From Haplomitrium mnioides (lineage: Eukaryota > Marchantiophyta > Haplomitriopsida > Calobryales), in NCBI GenBank assembly GCA_049999725.1, contig JBNGIS010008664.1, positions 1-64,000 of the forward strand: DNA of 64,000 bases, written 5' to 3'. Position 1 is the first letter of the stretch, and every line of letters begins with the position of its first letter. The translations under genes and the position numbers were made by a program. The notes under the pieces were generated by a model. That model was not told where the DNA came from, made no database searches, and saw only the letters and a program-made list of their open reading frames with translations. Positions 54,772 through 64,000 of the stretch are shown one piece after another.

Positions 54772-57054
54772 GGTGACTGGAAAGGCTATGGGAAATTTTG
54801 CAAATTTAGGAGTACAACTAGGGCACTTCTCTATTTTTTGGGCGAGTAGCCATCCGAGGGACATCGTGGTACTCCAGAGATGCAATTTGGTGGAAGGGAT
54901 CACTCGACCACTCATCAGCAAGAGCATTGGAACAAATAAACAAGAGTCATAATGATTGCAGGGTGGGATAGCCTCTTGATTTACTACAAAAGGACTCATG
55001 AGGGAGCAGCTGCTAAGGAAATCTCAAAGGGACAAAATTCGTGGCAAAGAGGGTGATGAACAAAGAAGCATAAACATAATTGTTGATTCAAAGTCAAACT
55101 AGGAGGCTGAGGTAGCTTGGGTCATTGCATCCTCAATTCTCAACTATTGAAGTTGCGGCTTAACTTGGCAAGAAGAGGACTTGAAGGCACTCTAGATGCA
55201 ACTAGAACCATGATAAATGACGGAGGGATAAGGATGCAATCTCCTTTGGAAGGCAACAAAAACACATGGTCCCAAAATCCGATCCAATCTATTAGGTTCT
55301 ATCAGGTTCGATCAAGTTCTATTGGGGTTTTGTTCTTTTTATCGGGGTTTTGTCGTTCTATTGGATATGGTCAAACTACAAAGTTGGTTGCATGAGGTTT
55401 TGTTCTTTTTCTATCATATGCGACAGTCCAACTTCTCCATAGAAGACAGTGGCAGGCAGCGCTCTAATAGGTCAAAGTTGTCAGATCTTATTTCTTCTAT
55501 CGGGTCAAATTGTCCTTTTGTAATGGTTTTTTCTTTTCTTGTCAAGCACGGTGGTCCAACTTCCCTATAGAAGATGGCAGCTGGTGATGGTCTATCAGGT
55601 AAGAGTTGTCAGGTCCAATTTCTTCCATAGGATTAAATTGTCATTTTGTATGGGTTTGTCTTTTTCTTGTCAGGTGTGGTCCAACTTCTTCGTGGAAGAC
55701 GATGGCGAGCGGCGCTCTATTGGATCAAAGTTGTCATGTCCGATTTCTTCTATCGCGTCAGATTGTCTTTTTATATGAGTTTGTTCTTTTCCTATCAAAC
55801 GCGGTGGTCCAACTTCTCCATGGAATATGGTGTCGGGGGCTCTCTATTAGGTCTGAGTTATCGGGTCTGCCATTATTCATCGTGCCCACCATAATTTATC
55901 AGGTCCATCATTATTCATTGGGTCTAATTAGATCTAGCGAGTCAGATATATCAAATAGTGGACCGTTGGTGGCTCCATTGCTGTTCGAGAATAGGTATTG
56001 CCACCTGAGCAAATAGCATACTAAATGGGGGAAATGGCAAAAAGAAAAGAGAACATAGGCATCTTTTGACCAATGATTGGATGAGCTACAAAAGTTAGCC
56101 AAATGCGATTTCAATCATGTTGCAAAGAGGAAAATTTTACTCAGCATTTAGTGCTAATTCCAGTTACTGGATCTCAACCATTGTGCGGCAGTGTTTGTAA
56201 AATAGCAAGGTGCTCTTCACTGTTGTCAAATGGAGGAAGGAATAAAAACTTCCAAGCAAGGGTGAGGATGAAAAGCAAGCACAAGGGGAAGAACAACCCT
56301 GAGTATAGATTGCCTTGCTTTAAGGTGTAAAGGGTTGATTATCTTGTGCAAAGAAAGCAGTGAGGAACAAGGGAGAGAGTTTTGGTGACACTTCAATTGA
56401 AGCGGGTGTACTCGTATAGAAAGACTATCAAGAATGGAGGTGGACTGAAGAGGCACTGGGAATCGCTAGGCAGGAGGCTCTAGAGACTCACGGTATTTGG
56501 GTGTACTCATTCTTGGAGGAGAAGAGAATTCTTTCGACTTGTAGTTTGTGAGAGGCAGCCAAGGGGGGTCCTAGTATCGTCTCAGCTTGGTTTGTGCAAG
56601 AGAATTAATCCCTAGAATGCTAGAAGAGCAGTGCTGGTTTTGCATTCAATAGAAGCCAAGGGAAAGAGTGGCTACATTAGTGTTCATGTACTGCGTGGAA
56701 GAAATAATGAAAGCTTTGGGTGGAGTGGGTTGGCCAACAGTCAAGAGGGCTGTCTTCTAGAGGTGAAAGTTAAACAAGACCTCTTCCAAGCTTGCGGAAG
56801 TAAATTCAAGACTTCTAGCAATGGAAGTGGATAAACTATCTAGACGAGGTGTGAGAGTGGAGTAATGAGGTGTGAAGTGCTGCAGTGTGAGTCTAGTGGT
56901 GTTGGAGTGTTCGTTGGGAGTTGACAATCTGTGATTTCTACTATATTATAATTGTAGATATTCAGTAGAGTTTCTATAGAATAGGAAGAGTTGTGGTGAG
57001 GAATAGAGAGAGGGTGCTTAAGTTGCTGGCTCTGTAATGCTCTCCTATTATAGG
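54772..57054. repeat. 2.3 kb direct repeat, copy 1
   Basis: It is homologous to 58159-60452 over its whole length, at an offset of about 3390-3400 bp. Shared markers are CTATGGGAAATTTTGCAAATTT at its start, the ~127 bp minisatellite in the middle, GACACTTCAATTGAAGCGGG and GGAAGAGTTGTGGTGAGGA near its end. The ends do not show clear TG/CA borders. It could be an LTR of a large non-autonomous element, or a segmental duplication. Confidence 0.75.
55424..55870. repeat. ~127 bp minisatellite in direct-repeat copy 1
   Basis: Units begin GTCCAACTTC near 55426, 55554, 55679 and 55808, then carry GAAGA, GGCGCTCTAT, GAGTTGTCAGGTC and ATTTCTTCTATCGGGTC. The period of about 127 bp is not a multiple of three, so repeated protein-like strings in the frames are by-products. 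Confidence 0.75.
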
Positions 57055-58158
57055 CTGGTGGCCAGATTAGGGTCCAAGTATCACAAAAAGAACCAACACA
57101 TGAAAGAGCGCAAGGTCGAGAAGGTTGCGGCTCAAGTGTTGCTATCCCTAAACGATTCAGATTATGAAAGGGATAATCCCACACGGTTCTATCTATAACA
57201 GCAAGAAGAGGTGGAAAAACCGATGGAGGCAGGCGAGGAGAAGAGCACGACAGAGGAAACCTTGAAGGAGGTCCAAAAGCAACAAGCATTAGATGATCCA
57301 AAGGAGCTCAAAGAGCTTGAAGCATCCATGGCAAAGGCACAGACATCATTTAGGCTGAAGTAAAAGATGAAGAATCAAAAAAGGAGGAAATTGCTGAAAT
57401 GTTTAGGAGCAATGGAAGGACCGGATCATATTCAAAAGGGGAGTGGACATCAGTGTACCCCATTGCGTGCAGCCCTGACAATCAACCACATAATGCCACT
57501 GGGTTAGAACATCATCAAGTGGTAGAATGGATATTAGCAGACTTGGATGGTTGCAGCCTGGAGGACTAGAACTTATTAGAAGCTGAACCTCATCACGAGC
57601 TAGAGGAGAAACTCACCTTGAGCATATACAATGAACTGCTCATCATGAAAGGGAATTTGACGAGCAGCCCACCAACAACACACGTTGTTTATAATTGTAT
57701 TCTCACAAGTCCTATGTATAGTACCTCTATTGTTTCTTGTTTTGTTGTTTGTTTCTAGGGTATGTGTTGTGTAAGTACCCCAAGATTGGGTGAGAAAGGC
57801 CAGCAGAGTGGTATGAAGACAGAGAAAGAAAGGCAACAAGTTACGCTATTGTGTAGATAAAGTATCTAGCTTGAACCTGAATTTGGGGACTCAACGTTTG
57901 TATGGGACCGTGGGAAGGATCTGAAGTTTTGTTTGTGTAGGGGTCATTTGTGTGTTTGAAATTATGTGAGTGTTTTTAGTGGTTGTTAGTTTTGTTGCAT
58001 GAGTTCCATCTCTCGATAGAGTCTTCCAACCTCTTGGGCGTACGTCTGTTCCCCTATAGAGGTGTGAGTAACAAAAGTGCAGTGCAATAATGAAAGTTAG
58101 CAAATATGAGGTTGAATGGATGTTTGCAAGGACACTTCACATTCAAAAGGAGAGCCAT
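57055..58158 (+). pseudogene. Broken coding stretch between the direct repeats (unassigned)
   Basis: A plus-strand frame from about 57104 (KVEKVAAQVLLSLNDSDY) is acidic and lysine/glutamate-rich (EETLKEVQKQQALDDPKELK) with two stops. It shifts by one base near 57356 into AEVKDEESKKEEIAEMF, WTSVYPIACSPDNQP and VVEWILADLDGCSLED, then a TAG, and ends with VVYNCILTSPMYSTSIVSCF. The composition looks like a real former protein. I do not recognise it. If the flanking repeats are LTRs, this would be a gag-like internal region, but that is speculation. Confidence 0.4.
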
Positions 58159-60452
58159 CTTAGCCGGTGATTGGAAGCACTATGGGAAATTTTGCAAATT
58201 TAGGAGCGTAACTAGACCACTTTCTATTTTTTGGGCAAGTAGCAATCCTAGGGATATAATGGTACTCTGGAGATGCAATCTACCGGAAGGGATCACTCAA
58301 TCACTCATCAACAACAAGGGCATTGGAATAAAGAGGCAAGATTCAAACTGATTGAAAGGTGGGATGCCCTATTGATTTATTGTAGAAGGACTCACAAGGG
58401 AGTACTTGCTAAGGCGATCTCAGAGGGACAGAATTTATGGCAAAGGGGGTGACAAACGATGAAGCACAAATAGAATTGTTGACTCAAAGGCAGACTGAGA
58501 GGTTGAGGCAATTTGGGTCACAAAGTTCTCAATTCTCAACTATTGAGACTGCTCCTCAACTTGGGAGAAAAAGGACTTGAAGGCACTCTAAATGCAACTA
58601 GAATCATGAAAAACGATGGAGGAATGAGGATGCAATCTCCTTTGGAAGGCAACAACAACATAGGGCTCCAAAGCCCGATCTAATCTATCGGGTTCTATCA
58701 AGTTTGATCGAGTTCTATTGGGGTTTTGTCCTTTCTATCAAGTTTGTTCAAACTACGGAGTTGACTAGATGGGGTTTTGTTCTTTTCCTGTTAGGCACAA
58801 CGGTCCAACTTTCTAGTGGAAGATAGCAGCGGGCAATGCTTTATCTGGTCAGGGTTGTTAGGTATGATTTCTTCTATCAAGTCAAACTGTCATTTTATAT
58901 GGGTTTGTCATTTTCCTATCAAGCACGCAGTCCTTCTTCCTCGTAGAAGACACCAACAAGCGGCACTCTATTGAGTCAAAGTTGTCAAGTCCGATTTCTT
59001 CTATCGGGTCATACTATCTTTTTGTACAAGTTTGTCATTTTCCTGTCAAGCGTGGTGGTCCAATTCCCCATGAGAGACGGTGGCGGGCGGCACTCTATCA
59101 GTCAGAGTTCCTAGGTCTGATTTCTTCCATCAAGTTAGACTGCTCTTTTATACAGATTTGTTCTTTTCCTATCAAGTGTGGCAGTCCAACTTCCCCATAG
59201 AAAATTGCACCAGGCGGCGTTCTATCGGGTTAGATTTTTCTGGTCCTATGTTACTTATCGGGTTTGTCGTTGCTTATCGGGTCCAATCAGATCTAGCGAG
59301 TCAGTTCTATCAGATGGTGGACTTTTGGTAGCTCTATTGCCATTCAAGAACAAGTGCCACCACCCAAGCAATTGGCATACTAAATAGAGGAAACGACAAG
59401 AAGAAAAAAGAACATGGGCACCTTTCAACCAACGATTGCATGACCTACAAAAGTCAGTCGAGTCCAATTTCAATCCTATTGCAAAGATGACAACTTGACT
59501 CAACAATCAATGCTAATTCTAGTTATTGAATCTCAACCACTATGGCACAGTATTCATAAAATGGCATGATGCTCCTCACTACCATCGGATGGAGGAAAGA
59601 ACAAGAGCTTCCAAGCAAGAGTGAGAATGAAAGAAAGCAACAGGGAAAGAATGAGCACTCAATATAGATTGCCTCGCATCAAGGTGTGAAGGGTTGATTA
59701 TCTTGTGCAAGGAAAGCATCGAGGAACATGGGAGAGAATTTTGGTGACACTTCAATTGAAGCGGGTGTACTTGTGCAAGAGGACTTCCAAGAGTGGAGGT
59801 GGACTGAAGAGGTATTGGGAATTCATGAGCATGAGGCTCTAGAGGCTTAGGTTGTTTGGGTGTACTCACTCTTGAAGGTGGACCAGCATTAAGAGGTGTA
59901 TCAATCCTTGGAGGAGAAGAGAATTCTTTTGGCTTGTAATTTGCGAGAGGCAACCAAAGGGGGGTCTTGGGGTTGTCTCAACTTTGGTTTGTGCAAGAGA
60001 ATTAATCCCATGAACGCTAGAAGAGCATTGTTGGTTTCTCATTTGAGGGAATCCAAGGAGAGGAGTGTCCGCGTTAGTGCCTGCGCACTGCGTTGAATAT
60101 CCAGTCAAGGCTTTGGGTGGAGTGGGTTGGCTAGCAATCGAGAGGGTTGTCTTCCAGAGGTGGAAGTTAAACAAGACCTCTTCTGAGCTTGCGAAAGTAA
60201 ATCCATGACTTCTAACGATGGAAGTGGATAAACTATCTAGAGAGGGTGTGTGAGTGGAGGAATGAGGTGTGAAGTCCCACAATGTGAGTCTGCTTGTGTC
60301 AAAGTGTTCGTTGGGAGTTGACAACCTATGATTTCAACTGTATTGTAGTCATAGATATTCAGTGGAGATTTTGCAAAATAGGAAGAGTTGTGGTGAGGAG
60401 AAGAGAGAGGGTGCTCGAGTAGCTGGCTCTATTAGACTTTTCAAATAATAGG
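58159..60452. repeat. 2.3 kb direct repeat, copy 2
   Basis: This is the second copy, in the same orientation as 54772-57054. The minisatellite block inside (about 58790-59260) has units similar to copy 1. The right end aligns with copy 1 up to the phrase GTAGCTGGCTCT near 60432 and weakly beyond it. Confidence 0.75.
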
Positions 60453-60859
60453 AGTTCGCATTGAATTGTTAGCTATTAAAGTTGCAAGCTGCATGGGCAA
60501 TGGAAAGACCTCACATTGGGAGAGAACTATGTTGATCCCTCTCTGTAGCATTGTATATTTCACGTTTTGAATCCCTATCATAAGCAAGAAGTCTTTGTGT
60601 GATGCAAAGATCAATCCGTGTGAGTTTGGTTTGGCTAGGTGTTGTGAGTGAAGGAGGATGCAAATTTATGGTTGCTTTGGGTTGGTGTTGAGTGTGCAAG
60701 TTGTAAAGTGAAATACATACCTATTAGCACGCAAAGGTGATAATGTTGTTGCCAAGACCGTCTCATAAAAGACCTTGTAACACTTTGTCACCCCTTCTCT
60801 CCGAAATTTTATAATCAAGTGTTCAGGACAGGGAGAGTGGTGTGACAACAAGCATATGG
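60453..60859. other. Unclassified spacer
   Basis: This short stretch after the second direct repeat has no gene or known element. Confidence 0.4.
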
Positions 60860-61290
60860 CTTATTAGTCAAAATGTATAGGGACTTCAGTTGTCCATACA
60901 TGCATGGGGTTCTGAGTTTTGCTTTAGAGTCTATGTAGGCATAAGCTTCAGTAAGTAAGAAGTGCATTGGCTTAAGTAGCCTATGCTCACATGGGAGTCA
61001 GCAGTTCGGAGTTGCAATAGTTGCAACAACCCATATACCCATAGGGTTCTGTGTTCTGCATCAAAGTTCATCCATAAGAAGGGTTATGTAGTTCAAATGC
61101 ATAAGGGTTTCAACAATCCAAGACCGCAATACCAAAGGGTTTAGTAATCAAAATACTCAAATGCTTCTACTAAATTGGTAGGTACAAATGAATATAATGA
61201 TTTGACAAACAAAATGAAGATTATTATTTATGTTTGAAGTATATTAACAGGTGATAAGAATCAACCATAATTTACCTTGAATGTTTGAGA
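60860..61290. repeat. Dispersed TATGCGCGCATAG repeat, uninterrupted copy
   Basis: Phrases such as CATGGGGTTCTGAGTTTTGC, GTAGGCATAAGCTTCAGTAAG and GATAAGAATCAACCATAA run without a break. They match the two flanks of the copia element at 41498-48089, so this copy shows the unfilled arrangement. Confidence 0.7.
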
Positions 61291-61435
61291 GTGCATTTTC
61301 TTCATTGATTAGAAAAAAAATACTCATATACTTTATAAAATATACAAAATATAAATTACAACATAAGCTGAAAGTATCTTAAGAACAATTCATTGGAGAA
61401 ACATTTATTTCAATAAAACCCATAAATAGATTTAA

Positions 61436-63090
61436 CCACTGATCTCTATTTCTTCAAACTTAGCTTCAAATGATTCATCAAGATTCTTATAGTCTCTCTT
61501 AATGTCAATAATATTGTTTGTTTCTCTTTCAAACACTTGTGTATGGATTCTTTTTTGTCTCTCATATTCCAATATGTTTGATTTGATGGTTGCTAGAATG
61601 GTTTTTCTCAATTAGTTTTTTTGTGTGAGAAGAAAACCAAAAGAGAGAATCATGATCTATGCTACATCTAATACATCATTATGTAATTCGTATTTGCATT
61701 TATTTTTTGTAGATTATTTTCTCTTGACAATATTGTCCAAAAAAACACATCCTCAACCTCACAAGAAAAGCATTGAACAGGTACTTATTCTAGGTTTGGA
61801 GGTTTCTCCTAGTCAAATAGAAAAACATTAAGAAATTTTGCAATCCAAAATGACATGCTTTTTTGGTCAAGTGATGCAGAAACACAAATGAGCATTTTAA
61901 CTTTCACAACATGTATGTTTTCAAACTTATGATTGTATCCTCTTTGATTTGAAACAAATCCTTCTCTTGACTTAGAAGATTCATTATATATTGCTTGGCG
62001 TGGACAAAATATAAGTTTGATTGGAGCCTCTTCTTCCTAGAGCTCAAAATCAACTTGAGAAGATACACAAATATTTTGAGAATTACTACAAGATTTTGTG
62101 GATTGTGAAACTATAAACATGAAGTATGTTTCAAGTCCACTTTGCTTTTTTTCAATAATGTACAGTGTAATCTTATATTGGGCAAGAAAAAACTCATTCC
62201 ACCACTAAATGTCAGAATATGTGAAGAACTTATAGTAGTTCTTGCCTATGTTGTCTTTAATTGCAAAGACCATTTTGTTCACATCAACTTCTCTTGATTC
62301 TTTTTAAAATTACTTGATTTCAGAATAAGCCTTCAAGGGGATCAACATTGTGTTGAGAATATCCTTGTTCACTTCCGGTAGACACTTGAGTTGACAAATA
62401 CCATCTTAAGTTAACCAAAATTCATTTGTCAAAAATTGTTTGCTCCAAATCTTTGCATTCAGATCATGCAGCTTGAACTTGAATTATTGATTGAAGGTTA
62501 TATAATTTTGAATCTAAAAAAGACGTTGTAGAAACAATTTGAAATCCCAAGTCTATAGTAGTAGAGTTACTTGTGGTTTTAGATCATAATACTTATTAGC
62601 ATAAAAACCTTGACACATTTCAAGAACTTGATGAACATTTGATCAATTTGATTATGGATATGACCAACCATAAGAAATCCCACTTTGATTTCTCAAAAGA
62701 TATTCTTGGCAATCAAGAGACTAAGACATCCAAACAAAATTGAATTCTTATTCTCTCATGTTGTATTGTCAAGTTGAAGATACAAGGTAGGAGGCAGCAA
62801 CTCTTGAAACTCATATAATATTTTGTTGAGCACTGTACAATTAAATTGGAGTCACTCTTCAAGTTTTCATAAGTTAAGAAGACCTTAGAAGAGAAAGTAT
62901 GATTGAAAATTAAAGCACCAACAACGGGCACATCCACCAAACAATCTTTATCAATATTTTTTAGTGGTGATAGCCAATGTGTAATTGATGTTTTCTTTTG
63001 ATCCATACCATCAATCACGATGCTCAAATACTTTTGACCACCGATATAGTATTTTCTTTGATGGTTTGCAAGTTTTGTTCCTTCTTTCAT
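61436..63090 (-). pseudogene. Relic of a DUF7869-type protein gene
   Basis: The minus-strand frame 63090-62713 contains YLSIVIDGMDQKKTSITHW and VDVPVVGALIFNHTF. A second frame (about 62810-62630) reads LPPTLYLQLDNTT, a stop, ENKNSILFGCLSLLIA, another stop, and EIKVGFLMVGHIHNQIDQMF. This order (IDG.DQ, then LQ.DN..ENKN, then GFL.VGHTH..IDQ.F) is what I recall from DUF7869-type proteins, a family often linked to mobile elements. A further open piece at 61606-61436 reads YERQKRIHTQVFERETNNII and may be its C-terminal part. Stops and shifts show it is dead. Family name from memory. Confidence 0.6.
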
Positions 63091-63239
63091 TTGTTAGCAA
63101 TGGTGAAGAAAAAATTGGCAACTATATTTGCTTGGAGCACAAAATAGACCAATGTATCCCAATAATATTAGGAATAAGTTATTGTTATTGAGAATTTAAA
63201 AAGAGGTTGGGAGGAGTACCTTTTGCACGAAGGGTAGCA

Positions 63240-64000
63240 AAGAGCAACAATAATTTTTAAATAAAGAAAGAACAAATAAAATTGAATCCTCTTACACATA
63301 GAGTCTTAACAAAGAAGGTGGTAAGAATTGACAAGGCTAGCTGAGGTATTATAATAGAGCACTAGAGGAAATATATCTTGTGTGTGTAGAAAGTCCCAAG
63401 TGTGCAAGTAGTTACAAATAACAATAATAACAACAATAACAAATCCCATAGACGCATGGAATCTCTTGTGTACAAGGAGCCTAAGTCTAAATGGTGCTAA
63501 TATTATAATCATGTTTTGGTTAGAAACAAAAGCAATAAGTCTAGACTTAATTTGAATTCTAGGTGGATAGAGGGTTAGAAACAATAACAACACACTCCAT
63601 GCTAGTTTTGAGCTCCAAGTGTGACTTGGTTTACAAAAAATACAAAATCCTTTCTGTTTTTAGATAGTTATCATGCCATGAGTTAGAAATGATAAAAACA
63701 AATAAAAGACATGCCTAGACTCTTTGTGCGAAATGAGTTACATACAAACAACAACAAATCTTTTGTGCAGTTAATGTTAAGAAAAAATAATAAATCTTTT
63801 GCATACAAAAACTCTAGGCACACAAAAGACTATCGACAAAAATAGCTAACCTTTAACATACAAAGAGGTGTGTTTAACAATAACAAATTTTTTGCTTGCA
63901 TAGAGCCTATGTGCGCATAGGGTTCCAACCAACAACAACAAACCCTAAATGCTTATAGGTTACAAACAACAATAAAGATTCCTAGAATCACTTTGACTCT
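63240..64000. other. AT-rich repeats to the window end
   Basis: It has many AACAACAACAA-type phrases and, near 63895-63960, another copy of the CTATGTGCGCATAGGGTTCC motif of the dispersed minisatellite. No gene is supported. Confidence 0.5.

Noticed and set aside
55322-55894. Hydrophobic repeat proteins in the minisatellite
   Set aside because: The 127 bp period is not divisible by three, so the frames are chance readings of the tandem repeat.
1-64000. CRISPR array, bacterial operon or plasmid origin
   Set aside because: Spliced genes, plant retrotransposons and the absence of regular direct repeats with unique spacers rule this out.

Overview
The window reads as nuclear DNA from a land plant with swimming sperm, of bryophyte or lycophyte/fern grade. 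Two host genes encode axonemal proteins that seed plants without flagellated sperm lack: DRC4/GAS8 and a SAXO-type microtubule protein. The third host gene is a plant-type TPR protein. Introns are short (about 90-240 bp) with GT-AG borders apart from one apparent GC-AG. The species cannot be fixed from sequence alone.

Layout. 1-10100 is repeat DNA: a TTCGAACTTTC-rich stretch, a short ~60 bp repeat, a 2 kb satellite with ~105 bp units and a ~1.2 kb higher-order period, and a decayed minus-strand Ty1/copia element bounded by LTRs in inverted orientation. 10100-19480 is a GC-richer gene island: SAXO (+, 10739-11419) and DRC4 (-, 12561-15320) are tail to tail, and a TPR gene (-, 17214-18798) follows. 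20192-39277 is a nested retrotransposon stack: a plus-strand chromodomain Ty3/gypsy element carries a minus-strand copy of its own family in its 5' LTR. That inner copy holds a complete 5.5 kb copia element and a solo LTR, and the outer element also holds a truncated gypsy element of another family. Five-base target duplications (TTTGA, GGATA, CTTTG) fix most of the nesting. 41498-48089 is a complete but mutated copia element (duplication CAATA) with another solo LTR (also CAATA) in its 5' LTR. 48361-52162 is a rearranged gypsy remnant. 54772-60452 is a pair of ~2.3 kb direct repeats around a decayed coding stretch. 61436-63090 is a relic related to DUF7869-type proteins.

Only the three genes at 10.7-18.8 kb look functional. 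All transposon frames carry stops, frameshifts or lost catalytic residues. The most notable observations are the two axonemal genes side by side, a cluster of heat-shock-element motifs upstream of the TATA box in one gypsy LTR, an adjacent inverted LTR pair, and a repeat family whose copy at 60.9 kb preserves the empty-site form of a copia insertion. I saw no CRISPR array, rRNA gene or convincing tRNA gene.
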